NCBI GenBank assembly: GCA_029941785.1
Contig: JAPYTK010000001.1
Location: 30,919 to 94,918, forward strand
Source of the DNA: Polyangiaceae bacterium
Lineage (GTDB): Bacteria; Myxococcota_A; Polyangia; Polyangiales; Polyangiaceae
DNA length: 64,000 bases
Direction: 5' to 3'
The notes beneath the pieces were generated by a model. It searched no databases, was not told the origin of the DNA, and worked only from the letters and a program-made list of their open reading frames with translations. This document shows, one piece after another, positions 51,884 to 61,500 of this stretch. Position numbers and translations under genes: made by a program. The number at the start of each line of letters is the position of its first letter. Within the stretch, counting starts at the first letter, position 1.

Positions 51884-52730
51884 GGGCCCAAACTCGCACC
51901 CGGTGCCGACGCCCTCCAAGCGATTCGACGCCAGCCCGGAGCCGAGCCCTCTGACGCGACTCGCTGCGGAGGTCCTGGGCTTCCTCACTCACATGGGCCA
52001 GATCGGGCGGCTTACGGTCGACGCCCTTCGCGCCATTCTCGTGCGCCCCTTCGAGTGGCGGGCGACGCTTCACCAAATGGAGACGCTCGGCGTGCGGTCC
52101 TTGGGCATTGCCTCTGTCGTCGCCCTGTTCACAGGACTCGTCATGGCGACACAATTTGCGTACGGCCTGCAGAAGTTTGGGGGCATGGAGTACACTGGAC
52201 GGATCATCGGGCTGAGCTTCTCTCGCGAACTCGCCCCCGCGCTCACCGCGGTGGTGGTGGGCGGCCGCATTGGATCGGGGATCACAGCTGAGCTCGGTTC
52301 GATGGCGGTGACGGAACAGATCGACGCCATCCGCGCGCTCGGGGCCGACCCCGTCAAGAAGCTCGTGCTCCCGCGACTTGCGGCGAGCGTCATCATCATG
52401 CCCGTCCTTGCCGCCTTCGCGCTGGTCATCGGCTTCGCAGGTGCAATGTTCATTTCGTCAGCCGAGTTCGGACTCTCAGCGAGCTTCTTTTTGCAGACGG
52501 CCCTCGAATCGGTACGTTTCGCCGATTACTTCAGCGGCCTGTTCAAGACACCGTTTTTCGGCGCGATCATCGCACTGCTGGGGTGTCACTTCGGCTTGAG
52601 AACGCGCGGCGGCACCGAGGGAGTGGGCAACGCCACAACCCGCAGCGTGGTGGCCATATCGATTTCGATCCTCGTCGCCGACTTCGTTCTCACCAAGGTG
52701 ACCATGCTCATCTGGCCAAGTGGGTTTTGA
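51876..52730 (+). CDS. mlaE: MlaE-family phospholipid ABC transporter permease
   Basis: MlaE is the inner-membrane permease of the Mla system, which moves phospholipids between inner and outer membrane. Five or so helices and the family motif SRELAPALTAVVVGGRIGSG with AELGSMAVTEQIDAIRALGADP are unmistakable; LGCHFGLRTRGGTEGVGNATTRSVV is also typical. The N-terminal 40 residues are a polar extension. The ATPase (MlaF) and MCE protein (MlaD) genes usually follow, but here the next gene encodes a lipoprotein with no gap, so those partners are missing from this locus. Confidence 0.93.
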   Translation: MSEGPNSHPVPTPSKRFDASPEPSPLTRLAAEVLGFLTHMGQIGRLTVDALRAILVRPFEWRATLHQMETLGVRSLGIASVVALFTGLVMATQFAYGLQKFGGMEYTGRIIGLSFSRELAPALTAVVVGGRIGSGITAELGSMAVTEQIDAIRALGADPVKKLVLPRLAASVIIMPVLAAFALVIGFAGAMFISSAEFGLSASFFLQTALESVRFADYFSGLFKTPFFGAIIALLGCHFGLRTRGGTEGVGNATTRSVVAISISILVADFVLTKVTMLIWPSGF

Positions 52731-53132
52731 GTGATACCCACCACCGCGAATCGACGCCCATTGGGGGGGACCTTCCCGGGCCTGTTGGTCGGAGCATGCT
52801 TTGCCCTCGGCGCGTGCGACAGTGGCCAGAAGAGCGAGGCTCCGGCCACCTCCATTTCGAAGGCCCACCGCGCGCCGCCCGAACTGACCGGCCGGCGCGA
52901 ATTTCTGGCCCGGCGAGACGGCCGCTGCACCTTGTATTGGACCGACGGACAGCGCGTCGGCAGCGAGACGCCAACAGACTGTCCACGCGAAATTGAAGAC
53001 GGGGAGCGGCTCGAACTCGCAGGCAAAACGTGCATGAGGCACAGTACCGATCCAGGGCGACGCCGACCCACCCGTTGCCCTACCGCGATACTAGAGTTGG
53101 CCTCGCCAACGCCTAAGAGCGAAAAGCCCTGA
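52731..53132 (+). CDS. Small hypothetical lipoprotein following mlaE
   Basis: A 133-residue protein whose signal ends in LGACDS (Cys29). The mature part has four cysteines (RDGRCTLYW, TDCPREIEDG, GKTCMRH, TRCPTAI) that could form two disulfides. The GTG start directly abuts the mlaE stop, so it is probably translated with it and may act with the transporter. It ends two bases from the giant TPR gene's stop, tail to tail. Family not recognised. Confidence 0.65.
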   Translation: MIPTTANRRPLGGTFPGLLVGACFALGACDSGQKSEAPATSISKAHRAPPELTGRREFLARRDGRCTLYWTDGQRVGSETPTDCPREIEDGERLELAGKTCMRHSTDPGRRRPTRCPTAILELASPTPKSEKP

Positions 53133-53134
53133 AG

Positions 53135-56100
53135 CTAGTGGCCAGCCCCGCGCAAGTTTCGATAGTCCTCGCTGACGGTGAACGCGACGAGATCACGAAC
53201 CTCAGCGTGCCGACCGATCCACTTGATACGGTCCGGGCCGTACGGCGGTAGCTCCGCGTCGGCGCCCGACGCCCAAGCCAAGGCGTCGATCGCCGCAAAG
53301 GGATCGCCTGTGGCGAGAAGCGCAGTGCGAGAGGCCCAAACCTGAGCGGCCATCCGCAGGCCGGATGCGCGGTTTCCGATCGACCCGATGACCTGGTCGG
53401 CCAAGTTGACGAGCCTCGGGTCCTCGTTCGTGCCCCCCGCATCGACCATCCGCTGGCCAAAGATCTCGAGCTTGCCTGGATCGACACCTGTGGGAACGAA
53501 GTCCGGTTTGTGCAGCTTGAGAAAGGCCGCTAGCAGAGGGCCGAGATCGCTCGGTTCGGTGCGAACCAAAGCCGCCGTCCGCGCCTGAAGGGTCTTCATC
53601 GCCCGACGAAGTAGAAAATCGCGAACCCCCACTCGGCCACTGCGCAAGAGGGCCTCGCCAAACACGATCGTAGGGGGAGTGCCCGCAACGTCCACGCCCG
53701 CCACAGCGACATAGCCGCGCTCGAGCGCTGCCGAAACCAACAACGTCACTTCGCCGAGCCCCGCAGAAGCCGCGATGTGCCGCACGCGGTCGTTCAACTC
53801 GGCATGTGAATCCCCCAGCAAGGTGGCACCGAGGCCCGGCAGGTCGAGCGGCACCGCCGCGTCCATGATCCCACGGCTGTAACACAACAGCTGGCGAAAC
53901 GACCGGCTGAAGACCGAAGGGGCAAGCCGTTCATCATTGTCCGGGTCCACAGCCGCAGTGTTCATGCCGGTAAGACGAACCTGATCACCGTGAATCGCTG
54001 CCAGACTGGCGCGGGCAACCTCCGCCACATCGTGGTCGCCGCGCAATTCTGCCACCGTGGCGGTCATCGCGAACAGATTGGTCTCGAACCGGCCAGCGCC
54101 CAAGCCTCGGCGCACCTCCGCGGCCGCACGGCCGAGCAACACGTCCGCGGCTGCGTGTTTCTCTTGGCGCCGGTAAAAGTCGACCAGTGCCCGTACAGGT
54201 TCGGCATCCTTGGTGAAGCGACGACGCGCTCCAACCAGCACCGTTTCGGCCTGTTCAAGGTCCTTGAGTTGTTCAAAAATCTCTGCCAGGCGAACCGTTC
54301 GGACACATTGGTCGACCGGATCCTCTGTGACGTCGATCATCGCCCGTTGTTGGGCGAGCGCCTTGTCCGAATGCCCGTCGCGCAAATAGAGCGAGACCAA
54401 CTTCTCCCGCGGCCTCATCTCAGCCGGAGCGATGCGAATCACCTCTTGATAGGCTTTCTCGGCCCGTTCCGTGTTGCCGAGCGGGCCGTCGTACAGCTGC
54501 CCGAGTTGCAGGTAGATGGCGCTTTGCTCTTCGGCATCGACGAGCAGTCGACCCAGCCTCAACAGCGCTTGTTCGGTCGACGACCAATCGCGATCCACCG
54601 TGCACGCCTCCACGTAGGCGCGCAGGGCCTCGATGTTATCTGGGCTTGCCGCCAACGCAGCCGCCAGAGCCGCTTTGGCTTCGGCACCCGACCCCGTCTC
54701 CGCCAAGAGTTTGCCACGCATCACCTCGAGTTCCGTCCGACGGACCGGATCCTCCACATAGTCGAGGCGCACTCCCAGCAGGTCAGCCAAATCGCTCTTC
54801 GCACCGCTAGCCACGTAGATGGCACGAAGAAGCTCGAAGCTGTCTTTGTAGCCGGCATCGATTTCAGTCACCGATTCGAGGAGACGTCGTCCGTTGTCCG
54901 TAGCGTCGGCATCGTCCCGGGATAGCCAGAGAGAAGCCGCCCGGTAAAATGCGCCGGCCCGTTTGGATGGCGTTCGACACACGTCAGCAAGACGTTCGTA
55001 GGCCTCCGCCGCCCTCTCGACCGGACCCCGACGATCGAGCAGCTTTGCCTTGAGAATCCGCGCGAGCAAATGCCTCGGCCAAATTTCCAGGCATCGATCG
55101 AGTAAGAACTCTCCCCTCTCATCCCGGCCATCCATCAAGTGGAGTTCGGCCGCACGCAGCCACAAGGTGGCGGCATCGAGGATTCTCTCTTGCTCGGCTA
55201 CGATCTGGTCGACAACTGCCAGCATCGCGTCAGCATCGCGGCGTTTCATCGCGTCGGCCTGCAGCACCCGAAGGCTCCATGGGTCATTGGGGAGATGCTG
55301 CAAAATCTCCTGAGCCAACGCAGCCAAATCTTCGTTCAAATCCTCGCGACCGCGCAGCCGCGCCGCGAGCTTGAGATGCGCCACAGCCTCGGCACCGCCA
55401 ACGACGCCGGCAACCGCCGTGAGCGCGGCCGCCAGTTCGGCGTCAGTGCTCTTTGCTAAGAACCTCGAGGTCAGCACGTGCGACAAGGCCAAGGAACTTC
55501 CTCCAAGTTCGAGAGCCTCCTTGAGGATTTCATGAGCCCGTTCGTCTTGACCCGCCGCGATCAAGTCGTAGGCTGCAGCCAAGGTCAATTCTTCCCTCAG
55601 CGCAGGGTCGCTCGTGGCTCGTGCCGCGGCGCGGAGTTGCGCTGCATGCGCCAGTGCATCCACTCCCCGTGTCGCCAAACGTCGACGAAACATGGGTGCG
55701 AACAACTCATCGCCGAGGGCTTCAGCGCGCTCGGTGTAGGCCTTCATCGCATCCCAATCGCGGTCCAGTTCGCTAGTGAATGCTCCCTCGACCGCAAATT
55801 CGACGACGGTCACATCCTCGGGCGGACAAACCGCGCGCCGACCGGTCAGCGTCGCGTGAAGCTCGCGCAGTGAGGCATCGTTCGGACGCATCGCCAGCGC
55901 TTCGTCAAGCAAGGCATCGCGGTCCTCGCGAGTCACATCGGAAGGATGGAGCGCCTGACGCAGCCGTTCGATCGCCGGCTCGACGTGTTCGCATTTCGCG
56001 CGCCGTGCAAGCCACTCGTGCTGAGTGGCGTCGTCAGCGTGGGAGCGAGCGATGTGGTGAGCCAGACCATGAGCCAGCGACCAGCGCGCATCGACCGCCA

Positions 56101-58501
56101 CCGATCGAGAGAAGGCCTGGACAGCCTCGGATGACAACCCCGCTGCATCGTAACGCAACGCAGCCTCACGCCACGCCGCAGCCGAAGCGTGCGGATCCTC
56201 GATGGCTTCCGCCTGAGCGGCAAGTGTGATCGCAGCTCCGACCGCCGTGGTTTTCTCGGGACAATGCCTCAGCGCCATTCGAAGCAACAACTCACTTTGT
56301 GGCGACTGTTCGAACGCGATGCCTAGTTGATCCCGCATGGCAAATTCCGCCGGCGAGGGGGTCGCCAGTGGCTCGTCCGACGCACCGACATGATCGAGCT
56401 CGTGGAGCAACAGTCCGACCAGCCGGCCATCGTTTTCGCGATCCGGCAGCATCTCGGCAACCTCGCCGCGACGGTGAGTGCGGAAAGCATGCTCCAAGAC
56501 GACCGCACGCCCAGCACCGTGCGAGGCGTCCACACCCAACAATTCGCGGCTCGTCGCCTCCGCCCCATCGAACTCGATGCTCCCGAGGGCGATCGATGCG
56601 AGGCAGCGCCCCAATCGCACCTCTGCGCGATGCCTCGGGGTACCGACGGGGAAGGTCGCTGCTGGTGCGTGCTCACCACAGAGCACGCCGGACACCGCCG
56701 CTGCTAGCGTCTGGTATTCCTCATCGCGTGCGGTGTCGGCGATCCATGAATCGAGTCGCTCAAAGGCCAAAGACCCGAAGGACTTGGCGGAGAGGGCAGC
56801 CAACACCAAACGATCCGCGGACGAGAGAACCTCGGCCCCCCCATCGTTCACGAATGCCGCCACCGCTCGTTCGTCTCCCGCCTCCAAGGCGCGGGCCACC
56901 AGCGACCGCTTCGCGAGCGATCCATGCGAACCTTCCGCCACACCCTCGAGAGCCGACAAGCCCGCTTCGCGCAAATCGCGGTGAGGGGCGGCCAAAGCCG
57001 CGCGGAGCCATCGACTACCGCCACAGAATGTCTCGTCGACATCGAGTGCAGACAAGGCAGTCACGGCCTCAGCGACATCACGACGCCGCAGGGCGTCGCG
57101 GGCCGCAAGAAGCGTGACATAGGGATCGGAGACATCGGTTCCATCCCGTCCCTCGCTGCGCATCGCACGCAAGACTTCAACGGCCTCCTTGAGCGGCACC
57201 GGAACACCCTCGAGGGGTGCTGGAGGTTCATCTGTCAGCGCAAGAGTCACAGCGAGGCGCTGCAAAATCGGTCGCACATCTGTCGGCGAGGCGCGCTGGG
57301 CTTGATCCAAGCTGCTTTGATAGGCCGGGTCGCTTGGCGCCTTCAACCGCCGCAAGTACCCCGCCAAGCTGTACGCGTGAACCTTGGCATGGCGGGAAGC
57401 CACCACGCGCGCCTCTTCGTCCAGCAGATCCGCCGCGCCTGACCAACTTGCTGCGCTCACCGAAAGACCTCGTCGCTGCCGGTGTGCCACGGGATCATCA
57501 GGACAGAGTTCGAGTGCCTGCCGCACGACCTCCGCGGCCCGCTCGGGCTCCCCCGCCATGGCGTAGAGTTCGCTCACGACGGTCAGCGACCGTGCGGCCG
57601 TTTTGGGATCGTCGATCGCTCGCACCTCTTCGTACAACCAATCGGCGCGTTCCGCCCAGGCGTCCCGATCACCGCGCTGGATGAGGGAAACCACAGCATC
57701 GGTCCCGGGTTCGGCCTGCAGAACGACTTCGCCATCGTCTTGAAGCATGGGCGCCTGGGTCTCCGACGGGATCTCGGTATCAGGGGCCATCGCCACCGCC
57801 GAGATGGCGACTTCATCCGTGTCCTCGCCATCGAAGCTATGGGCCTCGAGCACTCGGTGCTGTGCGCTCACCTCGCCGGTGGCCGAACCGTGAGCAGACG
57901 CGCCAAATATGAACTCGTCGTGCGGCGACCCCTCGGCACCGGAGAACGGCGGAGGCGTCAATGCCGTCTGCCCGGAGCTGCTCACCGGAGCATCGTACGA
58001 AGGCGGAACGACATCCGTTTCGGGGGCATTGTGTGAAAAGCCGCCCGGGCTGATGTCATCCGACGATGCCCCAGGCAACTGCGACGGTGGGGAGACGACC
58101 GTGTCCATCGGCATGTGCCCTGCCACCTCAGCCGCCACGCGCTCCGACTCGGTCAGTGGTGCCTGAGACAACGGGCGCACGGCATCGTAGAAATCGACAG
58201 CGGGGGCGACCGGCGACTCGCCGAGTTCGCCATCGAGCAGCTCGACGTCGCTGAGATCGTCCAGATACTCTTCGCCGGCGACCGCTTCGGCCTCCGACTC
58301 CCACTCTCGCGTCGTGACCTCTATTGCCCCTCGGGGCACGGTCACGTCTTCCTCGCCATCGGTCTCTCCGGCAAAGGCGGACTCCGCGGACTCCTCGTCT
58401 CCAAACAAGGAGTCGATGAGTGCGTCATCCTCCGGTCGTCCGGCACCCGTGTCGAGCACCCCCGCCGGTATGGATGGCTTGTCCGACTCTCGATTCGTCA
58501 T
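53135..58501 (-). CDS. Giant TPR protein A (1788 aa) with conserved C-terminal domain
   Basis: Residues 1-270 are acidic and disordered (FGDEESAESAFAGETDGEED and similar). From about 280 to 1580 the protein is a superhelix of TPR-like helix pairs, with Ala-rich helices and repeats such as WLRAAELHLMDGRDERGEFLLDRCL (part). The last ~190 residues form a separate domain (VTLLVSAALERGYVAVAG, PPTIVFGEALLRSGRVGVRD, ASRTALLATGDPFAAIDAL) matching the C-terminus of the next protein. No signal peptide or membrane helix is seen. The ATG overlaps the stop of TPR protein B (ATGA). A cytosolic scaffold is the likely role; no named family fits. Confidence 0.88.
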   Translation of the reverse strand: MTNRESDKPSIPAGVLDTGAGRPEDDALIDSLFGDEESAESAFAGETDGEEDVTVPRGAIEVTTREWESEAEAVAGEEYLDDLSDVELLDGELGESPVAPAVDFYDAVRPLSQAPLTESERVAAEVAGHMPMDTVVSPPSQLPGASSDDISPGGFSHNAPETDVVPPSYDAPVSSSGQTALTPPPFSGAEGSPHDEFIFGASAHGSATGEVSAQHRVLEAHSFDGEDTDEVAISAVAMAPDTEIPSETQAPMLQDDGEVVLQAEPGTDAVVSLIQRGDRDAWAERADWLYEEVRAIDDPKTAARSLTVVSELYAMAGEPERAAEVVRQALELCPDDPVAHRQRRGLSVSAASWSGAADLLDEEARVVASRHAKVHAYSLAGYLRRLKAPSDPAYQSSLDQAQRASPTDVRPILQRLAVTLALTDEPPAPLEGVPVPLKEAVEVLRAMRSEGRDGTDVSDPYVTLLAARDALRRRDVAEAVTALSALDVDETFCGGSRWLRAALAAPHRDLREAGLSALEGVAEGSHGSLAKRSLVARALEAGDERAVAAFVNDGGAEVLSSADRLVLAALSAKSFGSLAFERLDSWIADTARDEEYQTLAAAVSGVLCGEHAPAATFPVGTPRHRAEVRLGRCLASIALGSIEFDGAEATSRELLGVDASHGAGRAVVLEHAFRTHRRGEVAEMLPDRENDGRLVGLLLHELDHVGASDEPLATPSPAEFAMRDQLGIAFEQSPQSELLLRMALRHCPEKTTAVGAAITLAAQAEAIEDPHASAAAWREAALRYDAAGLSSEAVQAFSRSVAVDARWSLAHGLAHHIARSHADDATQHEWLARRAKCEHVEPAIERLRQALHPSDVTREDRDALLDEALAMRPNDASLRELHATLTGRRAVCPPEDVTVVEFAVEGAFTSELDRDWDAMKAYTERAEALGDELFAPMFRRRLATRGVDALAHAAQLRAAARATSDPALREELTLAAAYDLIAAGQDERAHEILKEALELGGSSLALSHVLTSRFLAKSTDAELAAALTAVAGVVGGAEAVAHLKLAARLRGREDLNEDLAALAQEILQHLPNDPWSLRVLQADAMKRRDADAMLAVVDQIVAEQERILDAATLWLRAAELHLMDGRDERGEFLLDRCLEIWPRHLLARILKAKLLDRRGPVERAAEAYERLADVCRTPSKRAGAFYRAASLWLSRDDADATDNGRRLLESVTEIDAGYKDSFELLRAIYVASGAKSDLADLLGVRLDYVEDPVRRTELEVMRGKLLAETGSGAEAKAALAAALAASPDNIEALRAYVEACTVDRDWSSTEQALLRLGRLLVDAEEQSAIYLQLGQLYDGPLGNTERAEKAYQEVIRIAPAEMRPREKLVSLYLRDGHSDKALAQQRAMIDVTEDPVDQCVRTVRLAEIFEQLKDLEQAETVLVGARRRFTKDAEPVRALVDFYRRQEKHAAADVLLGRAAAEVRRGLGAGRFETNLFAMTATVAELRGDHDVAEVARASLAAIHGDQVRLTGMNTAAVDPDNDERLAPSVFSRSFRQLLCYSRGIMDAAVPLDLPGLGATLLGDSHAELNDRVRHIAASAGLGEVTLLVSAALERGYVAVAGVDVAGTPPTIVFGEALLRSGRVGVRDFLLRRAMKTLQARTAALVRTEPSDLGPLLAAFLKLHKPDFVPTGVDPGKLEIFGQRMVDAGGTNEDPRLVNLADQVIGSIGNRASGLRMAAQVWASRTALLATGDPFAAIDALAWASGADAELPPYGPDRIKWIGRHAEVRDLVAFTVSEDYRNLRGAGH

Positions 58502-61500
58502 GACATCCCCATTCCAAGTTTCTGTCGCAGTTCGACCAACGCCGGCGACAATGCAAACGACAAGGCGTGGCGTGCCCGAGGTTGACCATCGAGCGCAGAC
58601 CGAGCCGGCGAATCAGGCGGGCCGATGACATCGTCGAGCACCGCCGCGGCATCGGCACACGCCACCAGCGCCATGCGGTCAATGCTGTGGCGTGCCGCCG
58701 CGGCCCACGCCCGAGCGTCCTGCTCCGACTTCACGACGTCTTGGCAAATCGTGCCAATCGACTTCTTGATCTTTCGTGAGAGTGCCTTTTTCATTGCGCG
58801 CTGCACCTCGCGATACACCGCGTACGGCGGTTCTGGTGTGCTGACACCCACCTCGTTGCACACCGCCGTGGCAATCGACGCGATCGTATGGTCGTCGCAA
58901 TGGATGGCTGCAGTCGTGCCTCGCCGCAAGGCAAAGGCCTCACGCGCCACGGCCGCCCGACGACCGGCATCGAGCGGCGCGGTCACGCGTGCCCCGAGAA
59001 TGAGCGCGGGGCGATCCCCCGCTACGCCTTTGATGGCCAAGGACTCCCGACCACTTACATATAGATCGAAATCCGACACGCCCATCGCCCCCATCCAGCG
59101 GGCAACCTCGACCTTCAACGCGTCTCCGTCATCGACGCGATCTCGTCGACCAACTCCCTCCGATTTCAACGACGGCCCAAGGGCCTCGCTCACCGCAGGA
59201 GCGATCTTCGCAAACAATTCACGCAGTGGGCCGGTTTCTCCCGCATCGGCGATCGCCGACAGGGTCGACTCATCGAGCACGGTTTGCGGTGCCGTCGCCA
59301 TACGCGTGTCAATGCGAGCCGCCATTTTTGCGTCTTCATCATCGCCCTCCCCCAGAGCGATCAAACATCCCAAGGCTACACGTTGAACATCGCGAACACC
59401 CTCGAAGGCCGCGATGTCGATCATCAAGCGGATACGCTTTGCATCAAATGGATTTGCCGCGAGCTTCTCGTTGACCACGCGCATCGCTGTCTTGACGGCC
59501 TGCGCGCACAACTTCGGCGCCACGCCTCCCTCCATGAGAAACCGCACCGCTTCATTGTCGTCCGGTACCTCTTTGAGCAGCTTGCGCACGGCCACAATAG
59601 CCCGCTTGGGCTTGGACAACTTCTCGCGGCAAATCACCATGGCAAGACGTGCTGCTTCGGCCCGCCCCTTAGAGCTGTCACGCTCCTCCATCAACTTCTC
59701 GAGAATGCTGAGTGCTTCGTTCCAGTTCTTGGCCTTCGCTGCGAGACGGGCCAATCGTTCTCGCACTTTGATCGTCGATAGGCCGGATGCCTCGAGATGC
59801 TGCAACACCTCAAGAGCTTTATTTCGATCTCCGAGGCGTTTCTCGTAGAGGTCGACGGCCGCGATGCCAGAAATGAGGCGTTGCTTCTTTGGCGCTTCAT
59901 CGAGACTCGCCAATTTCGCCAGAAGTGGAGCGGCGTGCTCGAAGTCGCCGCGCGCGATGTAGATCTCACCCTTGAGCGCAAGAGCCCCCACATGATTAGG
60001 CTGCAGCATCGTGACATTCTCGAGACAGCCGAGCGCGGCATCCTGATCGCCCTGTTGCCGCATGGTCCGCGCGCGCTCCCAGTACATCTTGGTGATCTCT
60101 TCTTCGTCTTCGGTCACTTCGAGACGCAGTTCAATCAGCTCAAGTAGACGCTTCGTGTCCTTCCGCGCCCGTACTCGCCGAAACAATTTGTCGAAGGCCA
60201 CAGGACGGGTGCGGTCCCGGTCGAGGGATCGCTTGAAGGCAATCTCGGCGTCCTCGTGCGCCTCGGTTCGCTCGAGCAACACCAATCCCGCTTCTTCCCA
60301 GAAGGCCGCAGCGCGCGCATCATCCTTGCACAAGCTGCCGAGCCGGGCGCAAGCAACGCCCCAAGAAACGGGCTCGTCGAGTTGCACAGCCGCAGCACGG
60401 ACCCCCTCCCATGCAACGAGGTTCTTTGGCTCCGCCTCGGCAACGTCCTTGAAGCTGCGAAGAGCGCGGCGGTTCGCACCTTGTACGAGGTCGGACCATG
60501 CGGCCATGAGCTGGGCGTCGCGACGAGGCTCTTCGCCCAAGACCTCACCCACACCACGCCAAGCAGCCGCTCGACGCTCGGGATCTCCCCCGGGAAGTGT
60601 GAGTTCAAAATTCATCAAGCGCGCCGCCTCGTAATCACTCTCGATAAAATCTTGTTTCGCGCCACAGCGAGTAACCAAATCGATCGAAGCGGCCACGCAC
60701 AAGGTCTCGACTCGCGCACGGTCCGTCAAGTCTTCAGCGAGCGAACGCCACGCTTCGGCTTCGGCGCGGGCGTCTTGTTCCGACACCGCATCGCCCAGCC
60801 AAGCCATCTTCGCGGCCGTGCTTCCAGAACACTCGACCCACGATTTGGCGGCCCGCAAGGTGTGCTCGCGTTCACGACGTACGAATCGCGTCAAACGATA
60901 TCGCTCCGCCGCGGCGATCGTCTCCCCGACAGGACCCAGCAGCTCGATCTGTTTCAGAGCACGATCCATCGCCTCCTGGTCCGGCGTGTCGCCGCGCCAC
61001 AGAACACGACCCAACGCGGTCGCTGCCGCAATGTCCCCTCCGGTATTGAGGTTCTCGAGCTGCTCCAACGCAGCCCACGCATCGAGCTCGCCACCTTTTG
61101 TCGCGAGGCCCAAGCCAAAACGCTCGAGCGCCCCCGACGCGATATCCACGTTGGACTCCTCGGCAAACTCGACAGCTCGCCGGCGCGCATGAACGTCGTC
61201 GGGATCGACGGCCCGCAAAGCCCAACCCAACACGAGACGCGCCGCTTGTGACGCATCGGGCAAGACACGTTCAAAGGCCTCGATCGCGCCCTTGCGATCG
61301 TTGCCATGCCATAGGTCCAGCGCCGCCTCGAGGCGCATGGCCTCAGCCGCCGCCGCGTCGTCGATCGCGTCAGCGCATGAGGTCAGAGCCTCGGCCGCCG
61401 CAGCGTGCTGGCCGTTCGTCCGCTCGACTTGAGCCAAGAATGCGGCCGCGACCGGGTCAGCGGCACGCCGCTCATGTTCGTCCCGCAACCACTTATGGCC

